A DNA stretch of 64,000 nucleotides from Rhodoblastus acidophilus (GCF_900187365.1 NZ_FYDG01000004.1:284698-348697); one strand, 5' to 3'; shown: positions 45,337-55,257, counted from the stretch's first letter. Translations and numbers: made by a program. The notes: generated by a model not told the origin, from the sequence alone.

Positions 45337-45479
45337 AACCGGAGCAGGCCGAGCCCGGCGACCCCGGTGACGATCAGGTAGAGCGCCACGATATAATTGA
45401 GCAGGCGCGGCGCGATCAGGATCAGCACGCCGGCGAGCAGGGCCAGCCCCGGTTGCAGATGCGCGGTCGAAAGGGTCAT
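45333..45479 (-). CDS. DUF3096-family small membrane protein
   Basis: 48 residues, start ATG at 45479 with GGAG 7 bases upstream. Two hydrophobic stretches (LALLAGVLILIAP and YIVALYLIVTGVAGLGLL) separated by RLLN form the DUF3096 pattern of tiny inner-membrane proteins of unknown function. Confidence 0.8.
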   Translation of the reverse strand: MTLSTAHLQPGLALLAGVLILIAPRLLNYIVALYLIVTGVAGLGLLRF

Positions 45480-45586
45480 GTGACAACTCCAGTCAAAATT
45501 CGCTCGCCGAAAAATCGGGCGCCGATGGGTAAAACCTAACGGCGTCTGGCGCGTTCCTGCAACAGTCTGGATTTCCGGGAACAGCC

Positions 45587-47038
45587 TTGACCGCAACCGC
45601 ACCGACCAGCCAGGGCCGCATTGTCACCGATGTGCCGGCGCGGTTGGACCGCCTGCCCTGGAGCCCCTTTCATCGACTGGTGATCGCCGCGCTGGGGATC
45701 ACCTGGGTTCTCGACGGGCTGGAGGTGACGCTGGCGGGGTCGGTGGCCGGCGCGCTGCGGGCCAGCCCGGCGCTGCATTTCGGCGACGCCGACATCGGCA
45801 TAGCCGGCAGCGCCTATCTCTCCGGCGCGGTGCTGGGCGCGCTGTTTTTCGGCTGGCTCACCGACCGGATGGGGCGGCGCAAGCTGTTCTTCATCACCCT
45901 TGCCCTCTATCTCACCGCCACCGCCTGCGCCGGGCTTTCCTGGGACGGGCTGAGTTTCTTCGTGTTCCGCTTTCTGACCGGCGCGGGAATCGGCGGTGAA
46001 TATGCCGCGATCAACTCGACCATTCAGGAACTGGTGCCGGCGCGCTATCGCGGCTTCACCGATCTCGTCGTGAACGGCGGCTTCTGGCTCGGGGCGGCGC
46101 TGGGCGCGCTGGTCGCGGCGCTGCTGCTCAACCCGGCGCTGATCGACCCGGAACTCGGCTGGCGCCTCGCCTTTCTGACCGGCGCCGCCTTGGGCGTGAT
46201 CGTGGTGTTCATGCGGATGTGGCTGCCGGAAAGTCCGCGCTGGCTGGCGCTGCATGGCCGCGCCGGGGAGGCGGACGCCGTGGTGACGGAGATCGAGGAC
46301 GGCTTCCGGAAGGCCGGCTTCACCCTCACCGCGCCCGACCCCAAGGCGACACTGGCGCTGCGCCCGATGCACGACGGCGCGGTGCGGCGCGCGCTCGACA
46401 CGCTGTTTCGGGTTTATCCGCGCCGCACATTGGTGGGGCTGACGCTGATGGCGGCGCAGGCGTTTTTCTACAACGCCATTTTCTTCACCTACGCCTTGGT
46501 GCTCGCCAATTATTATGCGGTGCCCTCCGATCAGATCGGCTGGCATATTCTGCCGTTCGCCCTCACCAATTTTCTCGGTCCGCTGCTGCTCGGGCGGCTG
46601 TTCGACCTTTGGGGACGCCGCAAGATGCTGGCGCTCACCTATGGCGCGTCGGGCGCGCTGCTGCTGATCTGGGCCAGCCTGTTCGAGGGCGGGTTGCTGA
46701 CGGCGACCACCCAGACCATCGGCTGGATGACGGTGTTCTTCTTCGCCTCGCCCGCCGCCAGCGCCGCCTATCTGACGGTCGCCGAAACTTTTCCGCTGGA
46801 AATCCGCGCTTTGGCCATCGCCCTGTTCTATGCGGCGGCCACCGCCATCGGCGGCGTCGCCGCGCCCTATCTGTTCGGACGTCTGGTGGAGGAGAGTTCT
46901 CGGACCAGCCTGTTCATCGGCTATCTGTTCGCCGCCGCCCTGATGCTCGTCGCCGCAGTTGTCGCCTGGCTGTTCGCCGTGGACGCGGAAGGCAAGTCGC
47001 TTGAGGAGGTCGCGCCGCCGCTGTCGCGCGAGCCCTGA
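45587..47038 (+). CDS. MFS transporter (sugar/organic-acid porter type)
   Basis: 483 residues, about 12 membrane helices in two halves. The MFS loop 2-3 motif is GWLTDRMGRRK, with a matching LFDLWGRRK in the second half; RFLTGAGIGGEYAA follows in helix 4, a pattern of the sugar/aromatic-acid porter branch. The loop between halves (about 205-275) contains LPESPRWLA. Start is a TTG at 45587 (GGGAA upstream). Substrate unknown. Confidence 0.85.
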   Translation: MTATAPTSQGRIVTDVPARLDRLPWSPFHRLVIAALGITWVLDGLEVTLAGSVAGALRASPALHFGDADIGIAGSAYLSGAVLGALFFGWLTDRMGRRKLFFITLALYLTATACAGLSWDGLSFFVFRFLTGAGIGGEYAAINSTIQELVPARYRGFTDLVVNGGFWLGAALGALVAALLLNPALIDPELGWRLAFLTGAALGVIVVFMRMWLPESPRWLALHGRAGEADAVVTEIEDGFRKAGFTLTAPDPKATLALRPMHDGAVRRALDTLFRVYPRRTLVGLTLMAAQAFFYNAIFFTYALVLANYYAVPSDQIGWHILPFALTNFLGPLLLGRLFDLWGRRKMLALTYGASGALLLIWASLFEGGLLTATTQTIGWMTVFFFASPAASAAYLTVAETFPLEIRALAIALFYAAATAIGGVAAPYLFGRLVEESSRTSLFIGYLFAAALMLVAAVVAWLFAVDAEGKSLEEVAPPLSREP

Positions 47039-47119
47039 CCGACGATCTGGCGCAATTGCAAACAGTCCGAAGGGAACTGTTCGCTGCGACCAAAAACAAC
47101 AGTCGCCTCGGCTTCGGTT

Positions 47120-47133
47120 TTGATGTATATCAT
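47120..47133. promoter_or_regulatory. Candidate FNR/FixK-type operator
   Basis: TTGAT-GTAT-ATCAT differs by one base from the TTGAT-N4-ATCAA consensus of FNR/FixK/NnrR regulators. It lies 41 bp before the ATG of the 70-residue membrane-protein gene, a position compatible with activation, suggesting response to low oxygen or NO. Confidence 0.5.
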
Positions 47134-47174
47134 TGATAACGACATCCCTTCGATCTCAGACGCGAGAAGCCGCC

Positions 47175-47387
47175 ATGAGTGAGCCTGTCCTGCGCCTTGC
47201 CGTTTTGCTGGCCATTTTCTTCAGCTGCCTGGCCGCCATCGAACTGGCGATTTATCTGTCGATCGCGGTGTTCAAACTGCCTCTGCTGGCGCTGGTTCCG
47301 ATCGCGGCCGTGCTGGCGTTCCTGATCTTCGTGGGACGCCGCAACCTGTTGCGAACCCATCGGCGCTTCCTGGACAGCGCGGAATGA
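47175..47387 (+). CDS. Small two-span membrane protein, unknown
   Basis: 70 residues: two hydrophobic helices (LAVLLAIFFSCLAAIELAIYL and LPLLALVPIAAVLAFLIFVG) and a basic C-terminal tail (RRNLLRTHRRF), so both ends are predicted cytoplasmic. ATG at 47175, ribosome site weak. An FNR-like box upstream suggests regulated expression. No family recognised. Confidence 0.6.
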   Translation: MSEPVLRLAVLLAIFFSCLAAIELAIYLSIAVFKLPLLALVPIAAVLAFLIFVGRRNLLRTHRRFLDSAE

Positions 47388-47495
47388 CGCGCTCTCCTCT
47401 TTCCCTGTAAGGGTGAAGCGAACAGCCGAATGACGGTGCGCCAGAGGATGCCGCGTTGTACTTGAAACGCGTCGCCGCTGGCGTTTCTATTCCGG

Positions 47496-47521
47496 CCCGG
47501 CCGTTTCCTGAACCGGCCGGG
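47496..47521. terminator. GC hairpin between convergent genes
   Basis: CCCGGCCG/CGGCCGGG stem, 10-nt loop, between the small membrane protein gene and the 3' end of degP. No good T-run on either strand, so termination is uncertain. Confidence 0.35.
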
Positions 47522-47540
47522 GTCTGTCGGGGTCCGTAAT

Positions 47541-48968
47541 CTAGCCTCCGATCACGCTGGTGATCACCTGCCCGCCCCTGTTGACGGTCAGCCGCCACAC
47601 ATAGGGCTGCTGCGCCGCCGCGCGGTCGAGATCGCGCGTGGCGGCGATCTTGGTGCCATTCACGCTCATGATGATGTCGCCCTTCTTGAAGCCGACCACG
47701 GCCGCCGGCGTATTGTCGGCGACATCGACCACCGCCACGCCTTCCTTGGCGTTGGGAATGGAAAACTCCTCAATGGTGGCCGGCGAAATGTTCACCACCG
47801 TCGCGCCCGCGAACGGCGATTCACCCTTGATCCTGATCTGGTCGCGCGCCGGCTTTTCCGGCGCAGCGATCAGCGCCAGCGGCACCACCACGCTCTTGCC
47901 CTCACGGCGCACCGACAGCGAAGCCGTGCCGCCAATCGCCTTGGCGCCGAGCCGGTAGCCAACGCCGCCCGCGTCCGCCGCCTCCTGGCCGTCCACAGCG
48001 ACGATCACGTCGCCCTGTTTCAGCCCGCCCTCGGCGGCGGGGCCGCGCGGATCGACCTCCGTCACCAGCGCGCCAGCCGGGCGATCCAGCCCGACGCTTT
48101 CCGCCAGCTCCCGGGTGAGATTTTGCAGGCTGGCGCCAAGCCAGGGACGGCGCACCTCCTTGCCGCCATTCTTGGCCGCCGCCACGACATTTTTCACCAT
48201 ATTGACGGGAATGGCGAAGCCGATGCCGACCGAGCCGCCGCTCTGCGAGAAAATCGCCGAATTGACGCCGATCAGCCGGCCGTTCATGTCGATCAGCGCG
48301 CCGCCGGAATTGCCGGGATTGATGGCGGCGTCGGTCTGGATGAAGAAACCATAGTCGTTGATGCCGATCTGGGTGCGCGCCAGCGCCGACACAATGCCCT
48401 GAGTCACCGTCTGCCCCACGCCGAAAGGATCGCCAATGGCGAGCGTGAGGTCGCCGACCTCCAGCGCGTCGCTGTCGCCCATCTCCAGCACAGGAAACGC
48501 CTTTTCGTCGGATTTGATGCGCAGGATGGCGAGGTCGGAGCGCGGATCGCGCAGCACGATCTCGGCGGGAAATTCCCGCCGGTCGGCCAAGGCCACCTTG
48601 ACGCTGGTCATGCCCTCGATAACGTGGTGGTTGGTGACGACAAGGCCGGTGGGATCGACAATCACGCCGGAGCCGAGCGATTGCGCGGTCTGAGCGCCCG
48701 GCTGCTGGCCGAAGAAGCGCTGGAAGATCGGATCGTCGAAAATGGGATTGCGCGGCTGCCGCTCGACCCGCTGCGCATAGACATTGACCACGGCCGGCGC
48801 GGCCTTTTTCACCACGGGAGCGAAACTCAGCGCGACTTCGGCGCGCGAGCCGGGCGCCTGCTTGAACAGTTGCGCCTCCGCCGGCGGCGCCAGCCGCGAC
48901 ACGGCCAGGACCGAGGCGGCGACGATAAAAGCGACGAGGACAAGGGCGGCGGACAACTTTCGGATCAT
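47541..48968 (-). CDS. Periplasmic serine protease, DegP/HtrA family
   Basis: About 475 residues. N-terminal signal (LSAALVLVAFIVAASVLAVS), trypsin-like domain with catalytic H115 (TNHHV), Asp in RSDLAIL and S221 (GNSGGAL), then two PDZ domains (from about 270: PWLGASLQNLTRELAESVGL and DPRGPAAEGGLKQGDVIV; second from about 385: EGVAVVDVADNTPAAVVGFKKGDIIMSVNG). Quality-control protease/chaperone of the cell envelope. Start ATG 48968 with AGGGGAT upstream; an earlier in-frame start adds residues that are not signal-like. It follows rplQ after a terminator, a common alphaproteobacterial order. Confidence 0.93.
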   Translation of the reverse strand: MIRKLSAALVLVAFIVAASVLAVSRLAPPAEAQLFKQAPGSRAEVALSFAPVVKKAAPAVVNVYAQRVERQPRNPIFDDPIFQRFFGQQPGAQTAQSLGSGVIVDPTGLVVTNHHVIEGMTSVKVALADRREFPAEIVLRDPRSDLAILRIKSDEKAFPVLEMGDSDALEVGDLTLAIGDPFGVGQTVTQGIVSALARTQIGINDYGFFIQTDAAINPGNSGGALIDMNGRLIGVNSAIFSQSGGSVGIGFAIPVNMVKNVVAAAKNGGKEVRRPWLGASLQNLTRELAESVGLDRPAGALVTEVDPRGPAAEGGLKQGDVIVAVDGQEAADAGGVGYRLGAKAIGGTASLSVRREGKSVVVPLALIAAPEKPARDQIRIKGESPFAGATVVNISPATIEEFSIPNAKEGVAVVDVADNTPAAVVGFKKGDIIMSVNGTKIAATRDLDRAAAQQPYVWRLTVNRGGQVITSVIGG

Positions 48969-49049
48969 GCGAATCCCCTCAGGCTGTCGCAAATATAGAA
49001 ATCGAAAGCCGGCGCAAAAAGGGCCAAGCCGAAGCGCGTTTCCGCAAAC

Positions 49050-49075
49050 AAAAAGGGCGGCCAAGCCGGCCGCCC
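49050..49075 (-). terminator. Intrinsic terminator after rplQ
   Basis: On the minus strand a perfect 8-bp stem GGGCGGCC/GGCCGCCC with loop GGCTT is followed by TTTTTG. Ends the ribosomal supercluster before degP. Confidence 0.85.
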
Positions 49076-49098
49076 CTCGCCTTCGCGTTTAACGCTAA

Positions 49099-49509
49099 TT
49101 ATTCCGCGGCTTCGACGACGATCTGCCCCGAATCCTTGCCCTTGGCGGTCACGTCGCGGTCGACGAACTCAATCACGGCCATGGCGGCGTTGTCGCCGTA
49201 GCGGAAGCCGGCCTTGAGCACGCGCGTATAACCGCCGTTGCGGTCCTTGTAGCGCGGGCCAAGCACGCTGAACAGCTTGGCGACCAGCTCGACGTCCTTG
49301 ATCTGCGCGATGGCCTGACGGCGGGCGTGCAGGTCGCCGCGCTTGGCGAGCGTCACCAGCTTCTCGGCCACGGGACGCAGGTCCTTGGCCTTGGGCAGCG
49401 TGGTGCTGATCTGCTCATGCTTGATCAGCGCCTGGCAGAGATTCGAGAACATCGCCTTGCGATGCTCGGCGGTGCGGTTGAAACGCCGCTTGGAACGACC
49501 ATGATACAT
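49099..49509 (-). CDS. rplQ: 50S ribosomal protein L17
   Basis: 136 residues with the family start [24 protein letters not shown] and [20 protein letters not shown]. Last gene of the alpha operon, lining the peptide exit tunnel region of the 50S subunit. A 122-bp gap with a perfect 26-bp palindrome separates it from rpoA. Confidence 0.98.
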   Translation of the reverse strand: MYHGRSKRRFNRTAEHRKAMFSNLCQALIKHEQISTTLPKAKDLRPVAEKLVTLAKRGDLHARRQAIAQIKDVELVAKLFSVLGPRYKDRNGGYTRVLKAGFRYGDNAAMAVIEFVDRDVTAKGKDSGQIVVEAAE

Positions 49510-49589
49510 GTTGGCTCTCCATGTTGATTAGGGCCGCCGTGCCAAGGAACGGCCCTTCCGTGCTTTGCCCGATTGGCCGGGCGGTGATT

Positions 49590-49615
49590 CCCTCTCCCCG
49601 CGCGCGGGGAGAGGG
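49590..49615. repeat. Perfect 26-bp palindrome between rpoA and rplQ
   Basis: CCCTCTCCCCGCG followed directly by its reverse complement CGCGGGGAGAGGG. This sequence type recurs as an intergenic element in many GC-rich proteobacterial genomes; it could be a dispersed repeat that has entered the operon, or an mRNA-processing hairpin. Confidence 0.65.
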
Positions 49616-49631
49616 AGAAGAGGTTGAAGCC

Positions 49632-50648
49632 TCAATAATGTTCTTCGAACCGCTTGGCGAGTTCGTCGATGTTCTCCGGCGGCCAGCCCGACACTTCCAT
49701 GCCGAGATGCAGCCCCATCTGCGCCAGCACTTCCTTGATTTCGTTCAAGGACTTGCGGCCGAAGTTCGGCGTGCGCAGCATTTCGGCTTCGGTCTTCTGG
49801 ATGAGGTCGCCGATATAAACGATGTTGTCATTCTTGAGGCAGTTGGCCGAACGGACCGACAGTTCCAGTTCGTCGACTTTCTTGAGCAGCGCCGGGTTGA
49901 AGGCGAGTTCCGGAATGGCCGGGGACGCTTCTTCCCGCTTCGGCTCTTCGAAATTGACGAAGACGTTGAGCTGATCCTGCAGGATGCGCGCGGCGAAAGC
50001 CAGCGCGTCATCGGGGGTCAACGAACCGTTGGTCTCGATCTGCAAGGTGAGCTTGTCATAGTCGAGCACCTGGCCCTCGCGGGTCGGCTCGACCTTGTAC
50101 GACACCTTCTTCACCGGCGAATAGATCGAATCGACCGGGATCAGGCCGATCGGGGCGTCTTCCGCGCGGTTGCGGTCAGCCGGGACATAACCCTTGCCGG
50201 TATTGACGGTGAATTCCATGCGGATTTCCGCGCCCTCGTCGAGGGTGCACAGCGCCAGCTGCGGGTTGAGCACGGCGATGTCGCCGGTCACGCCGATATC
50301 GCCGGCATAGACCACGCCCGGACCCTGCTTCTTCAGGGTCATGCGCTTCGGGCCTTCGCCCTGCATCTTGATGGCGACGTCCTTGATGTTGAGGATGATG
50401 TCGGTCACATCCTCGCGCACGCCGGGAATGGAGGAAAACTCATGAAGCACGCCGTCGATGTGGACGGAGGTGATGGCGGCGCCTTGCAGCGACGACAGCA
50501 GGATGCGGCGCAGGGCGTTGCCGAGCGTCAGGCCGAAGCCGCGCTCGAGCGGCTCGGCGACCACGGTCGCCAGACGCTTGGGATCTTCGCCGGGCGTGAC
50601 ATTCAGTTTGTTCGGCTTGATCAGCTCTTGCCAATTCTTCTGGATCAT
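49632..50648 (-). CDS. rpoA: RNA polymerase alpha subunit
   Basis: 338 residues. The N-terminal assembly domain opens [13 protein letters not shown] and has [21 protein letters not shown]; the C-terminal DNA-contact domain carries [23 protein letters not shown] and [12 protein letters not shown]. Start ATG at 50648. Separated from rpsK by 118 bp with a terminator-like hairpin, which could lower or uncouple its expression from the ribosomal genes. Confidence 0.98.
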   Translation of the reverse strand: MIQKNWQELIKPNKLNVTPGEDPKRLATVVAEPLERGFGLTLGNALRRILLSSLQGAAITSVHIDGVLHEFSSIPGVREDVTDIILNIKDVAIKMQGEGPKRMTLKKQGPGVVYAGDIGVTGDIAVLNPQLALCTLDEGAEIRMEFTVNTGKGYVPADRNRAEDAPIGLIPVDSIYSPVKKVSYKVEPTREGQVLDYDKLTLQIETNGSLTPDDALAFAARILQDQLNVFVNFEEPKREEASPAIPELAFNPALLKKVDELELSVRSANCLKNDNIVYIGDLIQKTEAEMLRTPNFGRKSLNEIKEVLAQMGLHLGMEVSGWPPENIDELAKRFEEHY

Positions 50649-50712
50649 TTTCGCCTCTTCCTCGGACCGCGGCATATCGGTTCGTCAACCATGGCCTTTG
50701 GTCCGGATACGG

Positions 50713-50747
50713 AAAAACCCACGCCCACCCCGTCGGGAGGGCGCGGG
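50713..50747 (-). terminator. Terminator-like hairpin between rpsK and rpoA
   Basis: On the minus strand arms CCCGCGCCCTCCC and GGGTGGGCGTGGG pair over 13 positions with one T-T mismatch and one G-T wobble, closed by GACG and followed by TTTTT. It lies on the coding strand inside the operon, so partial termination before rpoA is suggested. Confidence 0.7.
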
Positions 50748-50766
50748 ACCTGTCAAATAGATATAA

Positions 50767-51159
50767 TCAGACGCGGCGACGCTTGCGAGGGCGGCAGCCG
50801 TTGTGCGGGATCGGGGTCACGTCGCGGATCGAGGTGACGGTGAAGCCGGCGGCCTGCAGCGCGCGCAGCGCCGACTCACGGCCAGAGCCGGGACCGGAGA
50901 CTTCGACCTCAACCGTGCGCATGCCGTGTTCCGAGGCCTTGCGGGCGGCGTCTTCGGCGGCCATCTGCGCGGCGTAGGGAGTCGACTTGCGCGAGCCCTT
51001 GAAGCCCATCGTGCCCGACGACGACCAGGAAATGGTGTTGCCCTGCGCGTCGGCGATGGTGATCATCGTGTTGTTGAACGACGAATGCACATGCGCGACG
51101 CCGGACGCGATGTTCTTGCGTTCCCTGCGGCGAACGCGGGTGTTGTTGTCCTTGGCCAT
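50767..51159 (-). CDS. rpsK: 30S ribosomal protein S11
   Basis: 130 residues with [32 protein letters not shown] and [17 protein letters not shown], ending in the basic RPRKRRRV tail. Platform protein of the 30S subunit near the E site. Confidence 0.98.
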   Translation of the reverse strand: MAKDNNTRVRRRERKNIASGVAHVHSSFNNTMITIADAQGNTISWSSSGTMGFKGSRKSTPYAAQMAAEDAARKASEHGMRTVEVEVSGPGSGRESALRALQAAGFTVTSIRDVTPIPHNGCRPRKRRRV

Positions 51160-51209
51160 TGTTATTCAGTCCTTCTGGCGCGCCCGTAATGCCAGGCGCT
51201 CGGGTTTTT

Positions 51210-51236
51210 GCGGGCTTCCCGATTAGGGAAGCCCGC
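51210..51236. other. Perfect stem-loop between rpsM and rpsK
   Basis: An 11-bp stem GCGGGCTTCCC/GGGAAGCCCGC with loop GATTA in the 107-bp gap. On the coding strand it is followed by AAAAACCC, not by T, so it is not a terminator; a processing or stability element is possible. Confidence 0.55.
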
Positions 51237-51266
51237 CAATCTCGAGGCGGCGAAGCCCCGAAAAAA

Positions 51267-51635
51267 TTACTTCTTCTTGCCGGCGATCGGCTTCGCCTTG
51301 CCCTTGCGGGTGCGGGCGTTGGTGTGGGTGCGCTGACCGCGGACCGGCAACTGGCGGCGATGGCGCAGGCCGCGATAGCAGCCGAGATCCATCAGGCGCT
51401 TGATGTTCATCGCGACTTCGCGGCGCAGGTCGCCTTCCACCATGTAATCGCGGTCGATGGTTTCGCGAATCTGCAGCACTTCGGCGTCCGAAAGCTGGTT
51501 GACGCGACGATCGGCGGAGATGCTGACCTTTTCGCAGATTTCCTCGGCCTTCTTCGGGCCGATGCCGTGGATGTACTGCAACGCGATGATCACACGCTTG
51601 TTGGTCGGGATATTGACGCCAGCTATACGAGCCAT
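51267..51635 (-). CDS. rpsM: 30S ribosomal protein S13
   Basis: 122 residues, ATG at 51635. [48 protein letters not shown] and a Lys-rich C-terminus are diagnostic. Contacts the head of the 30S and the intersubunit bridge. The small gene rpmJ (L36), often between secY and rpsM in other bacteria, is absent. Confidence 0.98.
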   Translation of the reverse strand: MARIAGVNIPTNKRVIIALQYIHGIGPKKAEEICEKVSISADRRVNQLSDAEVLQIRETIDRDYMVEGDLRREVAMNIKRLMDLGCYRGLRHRRQLPVRGQRTHTNARTRKGKAKPIAGKKK

Positions 51636-51705
51636 TTTCACTGCTCCATGTGAAGGGCTTGCGCCCGGAACCCCGCGTCCGGTGGAGGCCGGCCCCTGCG
51701 GGTAG

Positions 51706-51742
51706 AAAAACAACGCTCCCGCCGTGCAGCAGGAGCGTTGTT
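51706..51742 (-). terminator. Terminator-like hairpin between adk and rpsM
   Basis: On the minus strand an 11-bp perfect stem AACAACGCTCC/GGAGCGTTGTT with a 12-nt loop runs into TTTTTC. It sits on the coding strand within the operon, in a 160-bp gap, suggesting attenuation or an end of the spc part of the transcript. Confidence 0.72.
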
Positions 51743-51795
51743 GAGGAAGGTTTCGCTTAGACCGATTCCGACGCGCCGTCAACCGGCGCGCGAAA

Positions 51796-52377
51796 TCAGT
51801 GCGCCAGCAACGCGTCCAACTGCTTGGTCACCTCGTCAATCGGCGCCATGCCGTCGACGGTGCGCAACTCGCCAATGCCCTTGTAATAATCGGACACCGG
51901 CGCGGTCTGCTGGTGATACTGCGCCAGCCGCTTCTTGAACGCGTCCGGATTGTCGTCGGCGCGCACAGTCCCGCCGGCGGCAAGCGTCTCGCGGGCGCGG
52001 TTCTCAATGCGCGACAACAGCACGCCGTCGTCGACCAGAAGCTCGATCACCGCCGACAAATCCTTGCCCTTGGCCTTGAGCAGCTTGGTCAACGCCTCGG
52101 CCTGCGCGACAGTGCGCGGGAAGCCGTCGAGAATGAAGCCCTTGGCGCAATCCGGCGCGTCGATGCGGTCGGCGATGATGCCGATCACGATCTCGTCGGA
52201 GACAAGACCGCCGGATTCCATCACCGCCTTCGCCTGAAGGCCGATCGGCGTTCCCGCCTTGACCGCCGCGCGCAGCATGTCGCCGGTGGAAAGCTGCGGA
52301 ATGCCGTACTTCTGTTCCAGCCGCGCCGACTGGGTGCCTTTGCCGGCCCCCGGCGGTCCGAGCAGAATCAGCCTCAT
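51796..52377 (-). CDS. adk: Adenylate kinase
   Basis: 193 residues. Walker [10 protein letters not shown], the AMP-binding [10 protein letters not shown] and [12 protein letters not shown] motifs are present. The LID region is short, the variant without a zinc-binding Cys quartet. Overlaps the end of secY by 4 bp. Confidence 0.97.
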   Translation of the reverse strand: MRLILLGPPGAGKGTQSARLEQKYGIPQLSTGDMLRAAVKAGTPIGLQAKAVMESGGLVSDEIVIGIIADRIDAPDCAKGFILDGFPRTVAQAEALTKLLKAKGKDLSAVIELLVDDGVLLSRIENRARETLAAGGTVRADDNPDAFKKRLAQYHQQTAPVSDYYKGIGELRTVDGMAPIDEVTKQLDALLAH

Positions 52378-53708
52378 TTCTTTCTCCCCCTGAGCTTGGC
52401 CTTCTTCACCAGCCCCTCATATTGCTGCGCTTGGAGATGGCCATGGATCTGCGCAACCGTGTCCATGGTCACGCTGACCACGATCAACAGGGACGTGCCG
52501 CCGAAATAGAACGGCAAGGCGAATTGCGAAATAAGCATTTCCGGCAACAGGCAGATGATCGCCAGATAAGCGGCGCCCAGCACGGTCACGCGGGTCAGCA
52601 CGTGATCGATATATTGCGCCGTGCGCTCGCCCGGACGAATGCCGGGAATGAAGCCGCCATGCTTCTTGAGATTGTCCGCCGTCTCCGTGGGATCGAACAC
52701 GATGGCGGTATAGAAGAAGGCGAAGAACACGATCATGCCGATGTAGAAGGCGATGTAAAGCGGCCGGCCGTGACCGAGATAAGTGGCCAGCAGGCCCCAG
52801 ATGCCCCCGGCCCCGCTGCTCTCCGCAAGATTGGAAATCGTGATCGGCAGCAGCAGCAGCGACGAGGCGAAGATCGGCGGAATCACGCCGGCCGTGTTGA
52901 GCTTGAGCGGCAGGAACGACGTCTGGCCCTCATAGACCCGGTTGCCCTGCTGACGCTTGGGATAAGTGATCAGCAGCCGCCGCTGGGCGCGCTCCATATA
53001 GACGATGAAGGCGATCACGCCCAAGGACATCGCGCCGACGCCGACCAGCACCAGCGGCGAGATCGCCCCCTGGCGCGACAATTCCAGCGTGTTGGCGATA
53101 GCCGAGGGGAATGCGGCGACGATGCCGGCGAAAATGATCAGCGAGGAGCCGTTGCCGATGCCGCGCGAAGTGATCTGCTCGCCGAGCCACATCAAAAACA
53201 GCACGCCGCCCGTCAGGGTGATCACGGTCGAGGCGCGGAAGAACCAGCCCGGTTCGGTGACCACGCCGTTCTGGCTCTCAAGCCCCATGGCGATGCCGTA
53301 GGCCTGGAACACAGCCAGCGCCACCGTCAGGTAGCGCGTGTACTGGTTCATCACCTTGCGGCCCTGCTCGCCCTCCTTCTTGAGGGCGGCGAGCGTCGGG
53401 ATGACCGAACTCATCAACTGGACGATGATCGAAGCCGAAATGTACGGCATGATGTTCAGCGCGAAAATGGCCATGCGCTGCACGGCGCCGCCCGCGAACA
53501 TGTTGAACAGCTCGAGCACGCCCTGCTGCTTGCCGTGGAAACTCGCCTCGAACACAGCGGGGTCGATGCCCGGCAGCGGAATATAGGTTCCGAGGCGATA
53601 AACGATCAGGGCGCCGAGGGTGAACCAGATCCGCTTCTTGAGCTCTTCGGCCTTGCCGAAAGCGGAGAAGTTGATGTTAGCCGCAAGCTGTTCAGCTGCC
53701 GAAGCCAT
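52374..53708 (-). CDS. secY: Preprotein translocase subunit SecY
   Basis: Channel subunit of the Sec translocon, 444 residues with ten membrane helices. [13 protein letters not shown] in helix 1, [27 protein letters not shown], and the C-terminal loop region with [13 protein letters not shown] are conserved. ATG at 53708; a codon 15 bases upstream in frame is less likely. Linked to adk by overlap. Confidence 0.98.
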   Translation of the reverse strand: MASAAEQLAANINFSAFGKAEELKKRIWFTLGALIVYRLGTYIPLPGIDPAVFEASFHGKQQGVLELFNMFAGGAVQRMAIFALNIMPYISASIIVQLMSSVIPTLAALKKEGEQGRKVMNQYTRYLTVALAVFQAYGIAMGLESQNGVVTEPGWFFRASTVITLTGGVLFLMWLGEQITSRGIGNGSSLIIFAGIVAAFPSAIANTLELSRQGAISPLVLVGVGAMSLGVIAFIVYMERAQRRLLITYPKRQQGNRVYEGQTSFLPLKLNTAGVIPPIFASSLLLLPITISNLAESSGAGGIWGLLATYLGHGRPLYIAFYIGMIVFFAFFYTAIVFDPTETADNLKKHGGFIPGIRPGERTAQYIDHVLTRVTVLGAAYLAIICLLPEMLISQFALPFYFGGTSLLIVVSVTMDTVAQIHGHLQAQQYEGLVKKAKLRGRKK

Positions 53709-53751
53709 TGAAATCTGCTCCAAATGCGCGATGTCAGCGCATCAGTTTGCG

Positions 53752-53786
53752 AAAACGGGGCCGGACCCTATTGAGTCCCGCCCCGT
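53752..53786 (-). terminator. Terminator-like hairpin between rplO and secY
   Basis: On the minus strand arms ACGGGGCGGGACTC and GGGTCCGGCCCCGT pair with one G-G mismatch, loop AATA, followed by TTTTCG. It may reduce read-through into secY. Confidence 0.65.
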
Positions 53787-53842
53787 AATTAATCGTTCAG
53801 GCCGGCAAAATCACGCGCAATCGCGCCTTTGCCGCAGAAAAA

Positions 53843-54316
53843 TCACGCTTCGGCCGCGGCGAGCAGCCGCACCGAACCGCCAGCCTTTTCGATCGCCGCG
53901 ATCGCCGACTTGGAGGCGGCGGCGACTTCGAACGTCAGCTTGGCCGTGATTTCGCCATTGCCGAGGATCTTCACGCCATCGCCCGCCTTGGAGATCACGC
54001 CGGCGGCCAAGAGGGCTTCGAGCGTAACCGGCGCCGAGGCGTCGAGCTTGCCCGCTTCCACAGCCTGCTGAATGCGGCCGAGGTTGACCTCGTTGTAATC
54101 CGTCGAGAAGGGATTCCAGAAGCCGCGCTTGGGCAGACGACGATGCAGAGGCATCTGGCCGCCTTCAAAACCCTTGATGGCGACGCCGGTGCGGGCCTTC
54201 TGACCCTTGACGCCGCGACCCGCGGTCTTGCCCTTGCCGGAGCCGATGCCGCGACCGACGCGCATGCGGTTCTTGGTCGAACCGGGATTGTCGGAGATGC
54301 CGTTGAGCTTCACCAT
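53843..54316 (-). CDS. rplO: 50S ribosomal protein L15
   Basis: 157 residues, ATG at 54316. [35 protein letters not shown] and [17 protein letters not shown] are the L15 signatures (basic extended N-terminus binding 23S rRNA). Confidence 0.98.
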   Translation of the reverse strand: MVKLNGISDNPGSTKNRMRVGRGIGSGKGKTAGRGVKGQKARTGVAIKGFEGGQMPLHRRLPKRGFWNPFSTDYNEVNLGRIQQAVEAGKLDASAPVTLEALLAAGVISKAGDGVKILGNGEITAKLTFEVAAASKSAIAAIEKAGGSVRLLAAAEA

Positions 54317-54327
54317 GGCTGCTCTCC

Positions 54328-54510
54328 TCAATCTTCGACGCGCACGAGGTGCGCGACTTTGGCGATCTGGCCCCGAATCGAAGGGGTGTCTTTCAACACC
54401 GCCTTGCGGCCGATCTTGTTAAGCTTCAGGCCGACGAGAGTCGCGCGCTGGTCGGCGGGACGGCCGATCGGGCTCTTGGTCTGAACGACCGTGACAGTCT
54501 TGTCCGTCAT
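54328..54510 (-). CDS. rpmD: 50S ribosomal protein L30
   Basis: 60 residues. [33 protein letters not shown] is typical. 11 bp from both rpsE and rplO. Confidence 0.97.
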   Translation of the reverse strand: MTDKTVTVVQTKSPIGRPADQRATLVGLKLNKIGRKAVLKDTPSIRGQIAKVAHLVRVED

Positions 54511-54521
54511 GATCCTTCTCC

Positions 54522-55094
54522 TCAGCCTTCAGCCGTGCCGTCTTCGCCGCCGGGGCGACGCGACTGCAGCACGGACACTTTCAGACCGCGACGGGCGGCG
54601 ACCGAACGAGGCGAATCTTCCGCCTTGAGCGCGTCGAACGTGGCGCGAATCATGTTGTACGGGTTGGACGAGCCCTGCGACTTCGCCACGACGTCATGGA
54701 CGCCGAGCGATTCGAACACGGCGCGCATCGGGCCGCCCGCAATGATTCCCGTACCGGCGGGCGCCGCGCGCAAAACGACGCGACCGGCGCCGTGGCGGCC
54801 GTTGACGTCATGATGCAGGGTGCGGCCCTCGCGCAGCGGCACGCGGATCAGCGCGCGCTTGGCGGATTCGGTGGCCTTGCGGATGGCTTCCGGCACTTCG
54901 CGCGCCTTGCCGTGACCAAAGCCCACGCGACCCTTCTGGTCGCCGACGACGACGAGCGCGGCGAAACCGAAGCGGCGGCCGCCCTTCACAACCTTGGCGA
55001 CGCGATTGATGTGGACCAGGCGATCCACAAATTCGCTGTCGCGCTCTTCATCCTTGCGATCGCGACCGCGACCGCCTTGTTCTTCACGAGCCAT
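54522..55094 (-). CDS. rpsE: 30S ribosomal protein S5
   Basis: 190 residues, ATG at 55094. After a charged N-terminal tail ([17 protein letters not shown]) comes [23 protein letters not shown] and, later, [28 protein letters not shown]. Involved in decoding fidelity. A 169-bp hairpin-rich gap precedes it. Confidence 0.98.
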   Translation of the reverse strand: MAREEQGGRGRDRKDEERDSEFVDRLVHINRVAKVVKGGRRFGFAALVVVGDQKGRVGFGHGKAREVPEAIRKATESAKRALIRVPLREGRTLHHDVNGRHGAGRVVLRAAPAGTGIIAGGPMRAVFESLGVHDVVAKSQGSSNPYNMIRATFDALKAEDSPRSVAARRGLKVSVLQSRRPGGEDGTAEG

Positions 55095-55148
55095 TTGTTT
55101 TTCCGTCACTTGCGCGGAGAGTCCGGTTCGACCTCCGCTCGCTGGGTC

Positions 55149-55257
55149 GCTCCCGATACGGGAGCTTCTCACAAACGTCAATCCCGGAGCGCGAATTTCG
55201 CGTTCCGGGATCGGTTTGAAACTTCAAACCACACGCGACAACGCTTGCGCGTTGCGC
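55149..55257. other. Cluster of four stem-loops between rplR and rpsE
   Basis: Within the 169-bp gap: GCTCCC/GGGAGC (55149-55165); a 14-bp near-perfect stem ATCCCGGAGCGCGA/TCGCGTTCCGGGAT (55181-55211); GGTTTGAA/TTCAAACC with a 2-nt loop (55213-55230); CAACGC/GCGTTG (55039+200 to 55254, that is 55239-55254). No reading frame of quality crosses them. An RNA-level function is suggested but not shown. Confidence 0.6.
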
